A DNA stretch of 64,000 nucleotides from Sambucus nigra (taxonomy: Eukaryota; Streptophyta; Magnoliopsida; Dipsacales; Adoxaceae): positions 398,062,561 through 398,126,560 of the forward strand of contig OX422208.1 of assembly GCA_949130495.1 (NCBI GenBank), in the 5' to 3' direction. The notes below the pieces were generated by a model. The model did no database searches. It had not been told where the DNA came from and was given only the letters and a program-made list of their open reading frames with translations. Within the stretch, counting starts at the first letter, position 1; the number at the start of each line of letters is the position of its first letter. Position numbers and translations under genes: made by a program. This document shows positions 36,746 through 47,350 of this stretch, piece by piece.

Positions 36746-37629
36746 GTTGGGCCATGTTTATGGGCTCAATAGATTTAAATGATTAACCATAATGGTTGTC
36801 TTGCAATTCTTCGGAAACCGTGAAGCTGATTTTGGCGGCACCCGCCTCGTGTCTTGTGCACTATGATTAGTAGAATTTGAAGGTTTCTTGGAATAGGTAC
36901 TTCTCTATTGTCGTTCCAATTTTTCCAGCATTTTCTCATTCCTTGCGAGTTCTAGCACTTCGTACCTTCTTCTCTCAATCTCCAGTCTCATTGCTTCCTT
37001 GCCGTTTGGGCTCGTGCTTCTTCATCGTTCGAACTGGTCTTCTATCTTGTAAGTTCCCTGTATCTTTTCTTTGTAATTTCTCTTTGAGTTTGTAGTTTTC
37101 TAGGGCTTTTCAATGGCGAAGATTGGGAATAGGTCGGTCTCTGAGTTTAGGAAGTTTTACAACATTCCCGAGTGGGTAGATATTGAGTGTTGTTCCTCCC
37201 TTCCTAGAAACGTTAGAGAGATAGATGATGCTCACTGGATCCATGTTTTGTTGCTTTCCTAGGGGGGACTCACTTTTCCTCCCAATGATTTGTTCCTGCA
37301 TATCTTTAGCTATTTCAATATTGTTCCTGCACAATGCTCGCCCAATGTGTGGAAAATAGTAAACGGCGTCCATAGGATAAATCAATTATATGGAACTAGG
37401 TTAGGGCTCGCCGATGTCTGTTTCTGTTACTCCTTTTCTTGAACTAGTTCTGGTGTCCTTTACCTCAAAGCTAGGAGCCCTGGCAACGTATTGGTAGTAA
37501 ATCTACCTGATTCCCATAAGGACTACTGGCAAGAAGGTTTCCTTGTTAGAAATTGGCAGTTTTCTCCCCAATTTGAAGGGTCGAGGTCTGAGAGGTTCTC
37601 TGTCCCCTTCTATGGGGAGGAATATATAG

Positions 37630-37704
37630 GTAGACATTGTACTATTATTTTATTTTTTGTTGATTTGTAATCCTTCTAACTCTTCTTTTCTTTTTCTTTC
37701 GCAG
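37630..37704 (+). other. Intron 1 of antisense gene 1
   Basis: The donor is ag|gtagac, and a long T/C tract leads to the acceptor ttcgcag|c. Removing it joins the codons without a shift (YI-AKSKN). At 75 bp it is near the minimum for plants. Confidence 0.75.
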
Positions 37705-38536
37705 CGAAGTCAAAGAACTTGGAACCTGCACTCAACGAGGTCCGTCTTTCAGAATTGGTAAAGTCTTGGAAAATCAGGGAGCCTTTAGGTGACGGTGAGC
37801 ACCCCAGATCTGCTGCCTTCCTGCTCGAGTACAAGAACGTTGGTTCCAGCTTTATAGCAAGTCCTGTGGATAGTATCCCAGAGTTTGAGTCATCTGTAGA
37901 GACTGCTACAGGTCCTATCCAATTGGACGAGGAAGAGAGTAGCTCTGAGAGTGACATTGTTGGAGCTGTAAGTGATCTGTGGGGAGGGAGCTCTAGCAGT
38001 AGTAGCTCCTCTGATCGTAGGGAGGTTTCTGAAGCTCGAGGATCATCGAGTACCTCTAGCAGTTCGAGTGAAGGAATGTTTCCACCCCGAAAGAATCTGA
38101 TTCGGGATGATGATGATGAAGACCACATGCTCCTCGCACAGAGGTCGAAGAAGCAAAAATCTGCCTCGGGGGTTGTGGCTACTGGTTCCCAGTCTTCTAC
38201 TCAGGAGCAGGAGAGGAAAAGGAAGGAAGAGGAGAAGGTGAGAGAGAGAGAGAGAGGAAAAAGGAAGAAGAGAGGAAGAAAATAGAGGAGAAATGGAAGG
38301 TGGAGGAGAGGAAGAGGAAAGAGAGCGAGAAGGAGGAGGAAAAGAGGAGGGCTGAAGTGAGGACGAAGGTCGGGCAGGCCTTAGTTCCGGTGTCTGCTCT
38401 GCCCGAGGGGGCCTCCGTGGTAATTTCTCCTCAGCTGGCCCCAGCTTTGCTCGAGAGAGTTGTCCTCCCGGCTGATCGCCAAAGGGCAGTAGGTTCAGAG
38501 CACTTGGCCCTTCAGGCTAGTCAGAGGCTTGCTCTG

Positions 38537-38614
38537 GTAAGGTTTTTCCCTTTTTCTCTTATGCTTTTCTGACTTCCCCCATTTTCCACTTCTAATGCCT
38601 TCTTTTTTCTGCAG
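38537..38614 (+). other. Intron 2 of antisense gene 1
   Basis: The donor is ctg|gtaagg, and a pyrimidine-rich tract leads to the acceptor ttctgcag|ttt. Removing it joins RLAL to FVTDFVV in frame. Confidence 0.75.
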
Positions 38615-39439
38615 TTTGTTACTGACTTCGTCGTGTTGTATCGTTCACGCGATGAGCTGGTGAAGAAGAATAGTGAGCTGGAGCAAGATAACTCTGCCCT
38701 GAAGCTGAAGGGTAAAGAGCTCGAGGCCAACTTTAAAGTCGTTGATGCTGCTCGGATTTCATACGATTTGGCTCTTGCCACCGCCAACAAGGAGAAGGAC
38801 GCTGCAGTCCAAGATCTGAAGGAGCTGAGGTAGGCGTATGACTTGGTTTTCTCGAGCAAACTTACAGTCATTGAGGAGAACAGGGTGCTCACTGAAGAGC
38901 TGAAGAAGAAGGAGTCTGAGGCTGTTACTTCTAAGGAAGACTCTTACAATTCTGGCTGGGCCGCAGCATATGAGGATACTGAAGTTCAGATAGGCTATAT
39001 TAGCAGTCTGAACTTCAAAAAAGGATGGAGCAAGGCTCTCATTGTTGTTGGAGTAGATGTTGCATCTCCCCTTTTTGACGAGCACGACCCAGGGCCGAGG
39101 CCAGTCGTAGATGAGGACCCTGCCCCAACCATTGAAGGCTCTGATCATGTTCCTCAGGCACCCCCTGTTAACGTTTCTCCTGTTGAGGTGACAGAGACCA
39201 CCCCTGCCGAGGACAGTGCTCCTGTTGATGCTAATAAGGGGAAAGGGCCATCAACCTCTCTGGGCCACCTGAGGTTGCTAGTTAGTTATCTGATAGGATT
39301 GCTTTGTATTTTTGTTTTTTCCATTCTGTAAACTTTTCTTTTTTCAGTTCGATGTAACTTCAATCTTCATTAATGAAAACGGCTTCATTTTTGCTTGTAC
39401 TGATTTGTCCCTTTCTCTCCCTTTTCTTTCTCTTGCTTG

Positions 39440-40381
39440 TAATTAGTTGATGTGGATGATTACATTCCTGCTACTTCCCAGTTGGGTAGGACCCTTGGTC
39501 CTAATGTAAGTCCCGAAGTTCGTCAGGCCTTCGTTAAGCTTTGCAAGTCCCTTAGGTCTAGAAATCAGAAGTATAAGGAGCAATCTGAGCTCGTGGCCAA
39601 GATGAAGGACAAGCTCCATGAGATGGAGGACATTGGTGCTTCAGTGCAAGAGGAGATCAATGTGCTGAAGACAAAACTATTAGAGGCCTCCGAGATCAAC
39701 CAAGTAGGGGAGGTTCTTCAGCAGGAGAATAAAGATCTGAGGAGAGAAGTCTTACGACTCAAGGAGCATGCGTCGAGCACTATTCGATCAGTATTACAAG
39801 GCTCCTCATCATCGCGAACTAGAGCTGATCATAATGTTACCCCTCCTATGTCGTGAAGTCTCACTCGCCCTCCCCTTCCGCGAGCTGGTAGGAGCACCAG
39901 GAGCAGAAGCAGGGAAGGAGAAGAACTTCGCGATAGGGAAATGGAAGAACTTCGCGGTGATGTTCAGCGAGCATATGTAATCGCTGCTGGGTTTCAAAGG
40001 GACGTCACTCGATTGCGGCACTTGTTCAAGAAAGGCCCTCGGCAAGCGTGGGCCGAAGGTTATGATCAAGGTTGGTCAGATGCTTCAACAAGGCTGTCTG
40101 AGTTCAAGGAGCTTTCTTTTATCAGGGGGTGGCTAAGTGCCTTGAAGGAGCTGCAAGTCCCGAGGAACTTGGTATTATGGTATCGTTATGAGATGTCTTC
40201 CTCCACGCTGATGCCTAATCTATTCCGGAGGGATGATCGATGGATCTCCATCGATGCTATTCCTCGGCAATTATTGGAGTCGGATGCGAATGAGGTGGTG
40301 GAAGAGTTAGCTCCTGCTCCTGATGACAGACGAAGAGCTCGAGTGGCTGATTGTCTTGCTCGGAGGCTTCCACCCCATTGA
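39440..40381 (+). pseudogene. Antisense additional gene 2 of the Tat element
   Basis: A single frame runs from VDDYIPATSQLGRTLG to CLARRLPPH and ends with a natural stop at 40,381. It is interrupted only by TGA at 39,854-39,856, probably from an arginine CGA. The N-terminal half is coiled-coil-like (KMKDKLHEMEDIGASVQEEI, LQQENKDLRREVLRLKEH). The middle is arginine/serine-rich, and the C-terminal half has GYDQGWSDASTRLSEFKELS. The start is unclear, because an ATG is lacking just before this text and the segment may instead be a further exon of gene 1 (a TTAG acceptor lies at about 39,446). A T-run and TAATGAAAAG follow as a possible 3' end. I do not know its function. Confidence 0.7.
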
Positions 40382-41025
40382 GATTTTGCTAGTTATTTTT
40401 TTTTTTTTGTATTTTTGATAATGTAAATGCTTTGGGTGAGCTCGCTGACTAAACATGTATTACCATTGTTGTAAGTATGATGGATTAATGAAAAGTTTGT
40501 GTTTTGGGTAAATTTACTGACTAAACGTGTGCATCCTACTTTCCATACTCTTGCTGCTCTGTAATGTTTTTTGTTTTGTCATGCAAGTGTCCCCCTAGTC
40601 CAGTATAATACCAGGATACCATTATGCTCCACTTTACCTTTTAGGTTGTGTCGTCACACTCCCTTAGGCCTAAGTGGGGCAATTGGCGAGGACACACCTG
40701 GTGTTGGATGTCTTCATCCGATCAGGATTTTACTCAACCGAAGTAGGTTTGATGAGCAGTATAAAATTTGGTCGTTTGCCTAAGGATCCCCTGTAGGGCT
40801 TCATATATTGCCAGGGGCAATGCTAAGAGGTCTCTAGTGTTTTATGACGATGACTTGAGGAGGAGGAGTATTCCCCTGCTATAGTGATCAATGTGATTGT
40901 TATTTGGAAAAGATGTGCGATGAATGCAGCTGTCACCAATCAGAGTGTAACCAATTAAGTAACTTTCATTAGTAATAAGGAAAATGAACTTCTGTTTTCA
41001 TAACAAAAGAATACAAGAAAAAGAT

Positions 41026-42247
41026 CTAAAAATAGAATTTCTTGAGATTAGCTGCGTTTTATGATCGTGGTATTTCTCTGCCCACCATAGTTTCTAAGTG
41101 ATAGGCACCTTGCAGATCGTCTTTAGTTACTTTAAAGGGTCCTTCCCAGTTTGGGCCTAGCTTGCCGTCTGATGACATTCCCTGTTTGGAATATCCTCGG
41201 GCTAACCCTTTTGTTGTAATGCTTCGCGAGTTGTTGCTGATAGTTCGCTAGCTTCACCAAGGCTAGCTCTCTACACTCGTCGGCTAGGTCGAGTTCGGTG
41301 AGCAATGCTTCATCATTCAGGCCTTGGTCGATAAGGTTGGATCTCATTGTTGGCAAACCTGCTTCTAGTGGGATGACTGCTTCCATGCTATAAGTCAGCG
41401 AAAATGGGGTTTCTCATGTTGCTCGCCGAGGAGTGGTTCGGTACGCCCATAGAACATGGGGTAGCTCTGTTACCCATGCGCCTTTGGCTCGCTCTAATCG
41501 CTTCTTTAATCCATCGATCACAGTTTTGTTGGAAGCTTCATCTTGGCCATTGCTCTGAGGGTAGGCCACCGAACTAAAGTGGTGTCTGATCCCGTGTTCG
41601 TTACAGAAGTTCTGAAAGGGGACACTTTCGAACTGCGTTCCATTATCGGTGATGATGGTTTTGAGGATTCCAAATTGAGTGATTATATTCCTCCATATGA
41701 ACATTATCATATCAGCATCTCGGATGTTCGTCAGGGGTTCAACCTCGATCCATTTGGTGAAGTAGTCAGTCGCAAACAACAGGTATTTGCGATTGCCGGC
41801 GGCGGTAGGCAACGGTCCCACGATGTCCATTCCCCATTGGGGGAAGGGCTATGGGCTGGACAGGGACTTCAGGTCGCTGGTGGGTTGGTGGGACATAAGA
41901 GCGTGGAATTGTCCTTTCACGTATTTGCAGACATATACTGCAGAGTCCTTTTGCATATATGGCCACCAATAGCCTTCCTTCATTGCTCGAAAGTCTAGAG
42001 ACCTTCCTCCGATATGACTTCCACAGATTCCTTCGTGAAGCTCGTGTAGCACTTGCTCGACATCACGTGGGTGGACGCATCTAAGGTAGGGACCGGAGAA
42101 GGATTTCTTATACAAGTTGCCTCCTGTGGATAAGTGAAAGCTAGAAGCTTTGACTCTTATCTGGTGGGCAGTTTTCTTGTCATCTGGGAGAGTGCCATCC
42201 TTTAAGTAGTCCTTTAAGGGGTCCATCCAGCTGGGGGCTAATCCCAC
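41026..42247 (-). pseudogene. Tat element integrase
   Basis: The zinc-binding part (42,247-41,849) includes VLHELHEGICGSHIGGRSL and GYWWPYMQKDSAVYV. The core follows with DIVGPLPTAAGNRKYLLFATD, YFTKWIEVEPL, IITDNGTQFES and YPQSNGQDEASNKTV, in which the usual catalytic glutamate context (NGQVE or NGQAE) reads NGQDEASN. The C-terminal part (41,386-41,132) has YSMEAVIPLE and LVKLANYQQQLAKHYNKRV. It is then shifted near 41,180 into a frame with KLGPNWEGPFKVTKDDL, ending NAANLKKFYF at 41,026. Stops lie at about 41,414 (TGA), 41,849 (TAG) and near 41,050. The live enzyme inserts the cDNA. Confidence 0.88.
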
Positions 42248-42249
42248 CT

Positions 42250-42730
42250 AGAGTATTTGTTCCACGTTTGGTAACTTGTTGTTGTGTTTAATGCTCGAAC
42301 AAATGAGGAAATCGATGGGGATGACCCTTTTAAGGTCAGAGTCAACTGCCAAACTCAAGGCTGCTAAGGCATCAGCATGACTGTTTTGCCCCCTGGGAAA
42401 CTACTGGATGTTGATCTCTTCAAATCTTGACATTAATTTTCTCACTAAGGCGAGGTAGGCTGCCATTCTTTCATCCTTTGTATTGTAATCTCCACTTATC
42501 TGATTCAAGACTAGTTGAGAGTCGTCGAACACCTATAAACGTTTTGCTCCTAGAGTTTGTGCCTTTTGGAGACCGGCTATTAGGGCTTCGTACTCTGCTT
42601 CGTTGTTGGAGGCTGCAAATCCAAGCCTGATTCCTTGTTCGAGGATTGTGTTTTCTGGAGTGATGAGGACAATGCCTACCCCTACCCCCTTTGAGTTGGA
42701 GGCTCCATCAACGAAGAGTCTCTAGGTTCC
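42250..42730 (-). pseudogene. Second (archaeal-type) RNase H of the Tat element
   Basis: Between the first RNase H and integrase the same frame reads RLFVDGASNSKGVGVGIVL, then NNEAEYEALIAGL, then VFDDSQLVLNQISGDYN and NSHADALAALS. The four acidic positions (D of VDGAS, E of EAEYEA, D of DDSQL, D of HADAL) are kept. This is the extra RNase H typical of Tat-lineage elements, thought to cleave RNA in RNA/DNA hybrids during replication. In-frame TAG codons lie at about 42,724, 42,540 and 42,405 and at the end (near 42,250). Confidence 0.85.
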
Positions 42731-42849
42731 CTCTGTTGCTTGGTTCTTCTCTTGCCTTATTAGTTGAGGTTGGTCGGAGAGTTCTTCGCCCGTGAATTCG
42801 GCTATGAAATCAGCAAGGATCTGACCCTTGATAGCTGTCCTTGGTTAAA

Positions 42850-44158
42850 ATTGGATGTCAAACCGGCCGAGCTCGACTGACTACTTAGACAGTCTGCCCG
42901 ACAAGTCCGCTTTCCTTAAGACCGCCTTAAGGGGATGCGATGTAAGGACGATGATAGTATGAGCTTCGAAATAATGCTACAGCTTCCTCGAGGCTATTAC
43001 AAGTGCAAAGGCGAGATTCTCCAATGGCAGATACCTTTGCTCGGCGTCTAATAAGGTCTTGCTCGCGTAGTAAACGGAGTGTTGGATTCCTGCAACCTCG
43101 CATATTAACGCAGAGCTAACAGTGTGATTGGATACGGAGACGTACAGGTACAAAGACTCCATTTGCTGCGGTATGACAAGCAGCGGTGGAGAGCTTAAGT
43201 AGGAATTAAGCTCGTCCAAAGCTCGCGAGCAGTCTGGGCTCCACTCTATCGATTTACTCCCCTTTAGAAGCTGGAAAAAAGTCTTGCACTTCTCGGAGGA
43301 TTTGGAGATGAAGCGATTTAAGGCGGCGAGCATTCCAGTGAGCTTCTGCATGTCCCGGATTGTTCGAGGGGGTTGCACCCTGTTGATTGCATCAATCTGG
43401 TCTGGATTAGCTTATATGCCTCTCTTACTAACCAAGTACCCAAGAAATTTTCCTGACTGGACACCATAGGACCACTTGCTCGCATTAAGTTTCATTCGGT
43501 ACTTCATGAGGATTTCGAAGGTCTTTGACAGGTCCGAGAGGTGATTTTCCTTCTTCTTGCTCTTAACGAGAATGTCATCGATGTAGATCTCCATTGTGTC
43601 TCCCATTTGATCCTTGAACATTTTAGTGACCAGCCGCTGATAGGTTGCCCCTGCATTCTTGAGCCCAAATGGCATGACCTTGTAGCAATATAACCCAACT
43701 GTCGTGATGAACGCCGTTTTGTCCTGGTCTGGGGCGTACAAGGGGATCTGGTGATATCCTGAGTATGTGTCCAGGAAACTCATTTGCTCGTGAGCTGCAG
43801 TGGCGTCTACTAGTTGGTCTATCTTTGGGAGGGGGAAACTATCCTTAGGGCATGCTTTGTTGAGGTCAGTGAAGTCGATGCAAACTCTCCACTTCCCATT
43901 ATTCTTTGAAACTACTACTGGGTTGGACAACCACTTGGGGAATTGCACTTCCCGTATGGATCTTGCATCCAGCATTTTTTCGACTTCCTTTTCGACCGCT
44001 TTAGCCTTCTCGGGTGCAGTTCTTCGTGCCTTCTGCGTGATTGGCTTGAATGTGGGGTCGACGTGTAGCTGATGACAGACCATACTAGGATCGATTCCAG
44101 GCAGCTCGTATGGTTCCCATGTGAAAACAACTACGTTGTGTCTCAGCAAGGTCGTCAA
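42850..44158 (-). pseudogene. Tat element reverse transcriptase and first RNase H
   Basis: RT (44,158-43,412) is open for 248 codons and has all core motifs: FPKWLSNPVVVSKNNGKWR, CIDFTDLNKACPKDSFPLP, FLDTYSGYHQIPLYAPDQ, KVMPFGLKNAGATYQRL and the catalytic YIDD at about 43,570-43,585. After a TAA the connection reads INRVQPPRTIRDMQKLTGML, then LYLYVSVSNHTVSSALICE and the RNase H part YYASKTLLDAEQRYLPLENL. This ends with TAG at 42,977, after which HYFEAHTIIVLTSHPLKAVL continues in the same frame. Apart from nonsense codons the domain is well preserved. Confidence 0.92.
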
Positions 44159-44530
44159 CTCCTTTTATTCTTGGTCGGTGAGAGATGCTCCAATCAAGAT
44201 GACTCTGCTACTATCACCAACTTCAGCCATAACTTCTACCAGGTCCTCGACGACACGCTCGGAGGGGAGGAGCCTGGTCTCCTCTACTCCAGGTCTTTTG
44301 TACTTTAATTTCTACTTGGAAGGTATCACACCTTCTTCAACTTTCTCGCTGGGTTAGCCGGCCTTCTTATCTGGCTTTGGTCGGATGGCTGCTATGAAGC
44401 ACTTCCTCGCCATCGCTTGGTCGCCGTGGATCTCCATTACTCCTCGCTCGATTACATATTGGAGCTTTTGATGGTAGGTCGAGGAGACTGCCTTCATCGC
44501 ATGAAACCATCCCCTACCGAGGACGGCCTG

Positions 44531-44917
44531 TTACGGTGAGTCGATGTCAACTACCAAAAACTCGATCATCTTGGAGACGTTTCCAGCACGCACTGGCAGT
44601 ACTATCTTGCCCAGGGGAATGGTTATTTTTTCAGCGAAGCCGACCAAAGGAACAGTAGCTTCCTTTAGGTCGGCGATGCTCAACTTCAATTTCCTGAATA
44701 GGTCGAGGTACATTACTTCGGATGAGCTTCCTTGATCGACGAGCAGCTTGTCGATGTCAAAGTTGGATATCCTGAGTGTAATGACCAGGGCATCATGATG
44801 TGGGGTCCTTACTCCCACCAAATCTTCATCCGTGAAAACAATATGCTTGTTATAGTTGACGTCCTCTGCTTGTCGACGCTTTCCTGATTGTGACTTTGCT
44901 GGATCGATTTGAAAAGC
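44531..44917 (-). pseudogene. Tat element protease region
   Basis: The same frame as gag continues after a TAG. It reads DVNYNKHIVFTDEDLVGV, then HDALVITLRISNFDIDKLLVDQG, with the active-site-like LLVDQGSSSEVMYLD (usually D-[TSQ]-G-[SA]-S), and VPLVGFAEKITIPLGKI further on. It ends at a TAA at 44,531, and GRGWFHAMKAVS continues after it in frame. This is an aspartic protease of the retropepsin type in plant gypsy elements. Confidence 0.8.
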
Positions 44918-46555
44918 CTACATTACCGCTGTAAGTTTTTTCATTTCCATACCAACTAAGTTCCCTTGTATCTTCTTGACGTCAGATGCTTCGTGGATTA
45001 CTGTGAACTCATGTCCAGCATCATCCTCCAGCACGTTGTCGAGTCTCGCCTCTCTGTTGGCAGCCACTTTCTCTGCCCTCTTTTCCACAAAGTCGTTCAA
45101 ATGCCCGAACTGGGCCAACTCCTCGAGGTGAGACTTAAGAGCTTTGCAGTGCTCGATCTTATGTCCTCCCTCTTTGTGAAAAGCACATATTAACGCATTT
45201 TTCCTCTTCGAGGGATCTCCTCCCATTTTCCTGGGCCACTTGATGAATGGCTCATCTTTGATCTTCGCGAGAATTTTGTAAATTGGTTCTTTGAAGACGA
45301 TGTTGACCTCCTGGAATACTTTCGGCGCGTCATGGTTTCCTCCATTCTTGGAGCCATTTTTGCCCCCGTTCTTTCCTCCTTTCTTATGGTTCTCAGTTTT
45401 ATCACTTCCCTTGGTAGTGAGCTTAGCTCGGCCATTTTCTCCTGTATTAGGGCGGATGACATCTTCCACCTTTGCGTATTTCTCGATTCGGGCCATTAAG
45501 TCGTCAATAGTCATAGCTTCCTTCTTCGTCAGGGACTGGTATAGGAGGGAAGAACTAGGGAGCCCAATTTTGAAGGAGGCCACTGCCACTGCCACTTCCT
45601 CTACGCAGTCCTCGATCTCATTGAATAACTCCCAGTACCTCTTCGCGTAGTCTCGGAGGGTCTCTTGAGGCGTTTTCTTCATTGTTAGCAAAGCATCCAT
45701 CCTTTTGGGATGGGAGCTACTGGTAATGAATCGGGACGTAAAAAGTTCGGCTAAGGATTTGAAATTCCTGATCGACCGGTGGGGGAGCCTTTCGAACCAC
45801 TTCTGCGCTACATCATGTAGGCTCGAGGGAAAAATGCGGCACATCAGGGCATCTCGGTGATTCCAGAGGGTCATGGCCTGTCGGTATTGCCTGACGTGAT
45901 CGATGGGATCAGTCTTTTCGTCGTAAATCTTGAACCTTGGAATGGTAAATTTCTTGGGGGCTTCCTCCTCTTCGATTTCCCTCGTGAAGGGTGACTTCAT
46001 CTGGGTTTTGAGAGCTCGCCTTATGAGTTCTCTGGTTGATCTTGTTCCGTGGTGAGCAGGATGTTGGTCCATCTCCCTGCGGACTAGATTTCGTATGTTT
46101 TCGTCGCTGGGAGCAGGGCTCTGGTAGCGGCGAGCTCTTCGCAGCCATTCGCGAAGGTCGTCGTTTGACTCGCCTTCTTCGACCTTTTGAGATTCTCGCC
46201 TAGGGATCCTTCCTCGGCTGCGAGACTTGCTCGCCTGAGGGCTAGGAGTGCGGTATGGACGTCTCCTGTTATCAGGACGAAGCTCCCTCTCCAGTCTTTC
46301 CAGTCTTCTTCTCAAGCGAGCATTCTCAGCCTCGTATCTGCGAGAAGACTCCCTCTGCTAGTGGAGCCTTGCCTCGTACGCATCAATCAATCTGGATATC
46401 TGTGTGGACCTCGCTGGTCCCTGACTTTCTTCTGAGGCTGGCCTTTCCAGGCGAGCTCTCTGATTTGAACGTCGAACTTCAGACCTAATCCTGTGAGGAG
46501 CAGGTGGCTCTTGAATATCTCCTGTCTGAGGGGCATTGCTGTTGTGACCAGACAT
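44918..46555 (-). pseudogene. Tat element gag
   Basis: The frame starts MSGHNSNAPQTGD at 46,555, about 50 bases after the primer site. It is interrupted once by TAG at 46,358 and then stays open for 465 codons to 44,918. The N-terminal third is arginine- and glutamate-rich (RLRRRLERLERELRPDNRRR). The capsid domain follows with RIFPSSLHDVAQKWFERLP, LAELFTSRF and TPQETLRDYAKRYWELFNEI, matching the retrotransposon gag family. The C-terminal zinc-knuckle-like CAFHKEGGHKIEHC is present. The C-terminal end passes into protease in the same frame, as in elements with a fused gag-pol. Confidence 0.9.
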
Positions 46556-46603
46556 CTTAAACTCCTTTCTTAGTGTGGGCTTTTCTCAGGGAAAGATGAA
46601 CAT

Positions 46604-46621
46604 TTCCCACAGACGGCGCCA
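46604..46621 (-). other. Primer-binding site of the Tat element
   Basis: The minus strand reads TGGCGCCGTCTGTGGGAA two bases after the 5' LTR. Its first nine bases, TGGCGCCGT, are complementary to the 3' end of plant tRNA-Asp. The TGGCGCC start is common to Tat and Athila elements. Confidence 0.85.
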
Positions 46622-46623
46622 AT

Positions 46624-47031
46624 TGTGGTGACAATTATTGTGCAACACAAATAAATAAGAAGAAAGCATTCACCACGTAAGAACAAGGAATATAAAATGA
46701 CAATCACACAACAAAGGATGTACGCGGTTCAGCAAAGATGTGCCTACGTCCACGGTGGTGAAGTCGATATTATTTCTATATACTCCGGAGAGTAATTACA
46801 GAGAATACAAAAAACTGTCCTTTTGCCCCGGACCTAGGGTTTAATATATACATGTACATGTAGGTAAGTGGAGGTGATGGGTTCCCCCACGTCTTCCATC
46901 TCCCCTATAACTTCCCTTAATGAGAACGTGGGGGGAGACCGGATCAAAATAAGAAATGAGGGGCCTGGACTTTGGGCCGCCAGGACTGGGCTACTCGTCC
47001 AGGCCCATGGTCCTAATTTCGGGTACCCATG
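46624..47031 (-). repeat. 5' LTR of the Tat element, 408 bp
   Basis: It has the same length as the left copy and about 14 differences by eye, mostly transitions. Its outermost bases read catg on the plus strand, where the other copy has taca. The target duplication AGAAG follows at 47,032-47,036. A TATA-like tatatattaaacc lies at about 46,838-46,850 and would drive the minus-strand transcript. Confidence 0.95.
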
Positions 47032-47036
47032 AGAAG

Positions 47037-47350
47037 TTTCCAACAATGAAAAAAATTGTCAATTGTAAACAACAATCCCAATTTTAAAAGAGAGTCCCAA
47101 CTATAAAAATAGTAGTCCGCAATTAATAAAAAATAGTTCTCAACAATAAAAAAAAATAGTCCTAATTAAAACAAACAGTTCCTAATTTTAAGAAAAAAAA
47201 GTTTTCAACATTGAAAAAAAGAGTCCCAATTCAAAAAAAAACAGTCCCAATTCAAAAAAAAAAAGAGTACCAACAATGGGGAAAAAAAAAGTCCCAATTA
47301 AAATATTTTTAAAAAAAACAGTTCTCAACTATGAAATCGTCCTAATTAGT
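47037..47350. repeat. Right part of the 'agtcccaatt' repeat array
   Basis: About twelve irregular units of a(n)-(c/t)agtcccaatt-a(n) or agttctcaac-a(n), each 20-30 bp, run from the Tat target site rightwards. The spacing varies with the length of the A-runs. This is non-coding and belongs to the Harbinger-like host element. Confidence 0.8.

Larger units (their letters stand above)
37113..39331 (+). pseudogene. Antisense additional gene 1 of the Tat element (spliced, decayed)
   Basis: This gene lies opposite to gag-pol, between integrase and the 3' LTR. Exon 1 (37,113-37,629) starts MAKIGNRSVSEFRKFYN and contains NDLFLHIFSYFNIVPAQCSP, resembling the plant 'gypsy-type transposon' domain (Transposase_28 family). 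Intron 1 is 37,630-37,704 (75 bp) and intron 2 is 38,537-38,614 (78 bp). Both have GT..AG borders and pyrimidine-rich acceptors, and both joins keep the frame. Exon 2 is acidic, serine-rich and then strongly charged. Exon 3 is a coiled-coil-like segment with LVKKNSELEQDNSALKLKG. Defects: TAG at 37,260, TGA at 37,440, a frameshift in an (AG)n run at 38,241-38,256, and TAG at 38,831. The exact end (39,285 or 39,331) is uncertain. Function is unknown. Confidence 0.8.
36323..47031 (-). mobile_element. Tat-lineage Ty3/gypsy element with antisense genes
   Basis: A complete-length element of 10,709 bp in minus orientation, with two 408-bp LTRs (36,323-36,730 and 46,624-47,031) and target duplication AGAAG on both sides. 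On the minus strand the order is 5' LTR, primer site, gag, protease, RT, RNase H, a second archaeal-type RNase H, integrase, a region with two genes on the opposite strand, polypurine tract and 3' LTR. The second RNase H and antisense additional ORFs are known marks of the Tat lineage. About 14 differences between the LTRs (3-4%) suggest a moderately young insertion. Around seventeen nonsense codons in gag-pol make it non-autonomous now. Confidence 0.92.

Noticed and set aside
36567..36782. 71-codon frame on the plus strand
   Set aside because: It lies mostly inside the Tat LTR, and its counterpart in the other LTR is not kept open.
41543..41998. 151-codon plus-strand frame
   Set aside because: It is exactly opposite the Tat integrase core and is a shadow of that coding region.
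46340..46375. Possible programmed readthrough at the TAG in Tat gag
   Set aside because: The codon is followed by CAG, faintly like a viral readthrough context, but many similar TAG codons follow where Trp or Gln is expected. Simple decay is the better explanation.
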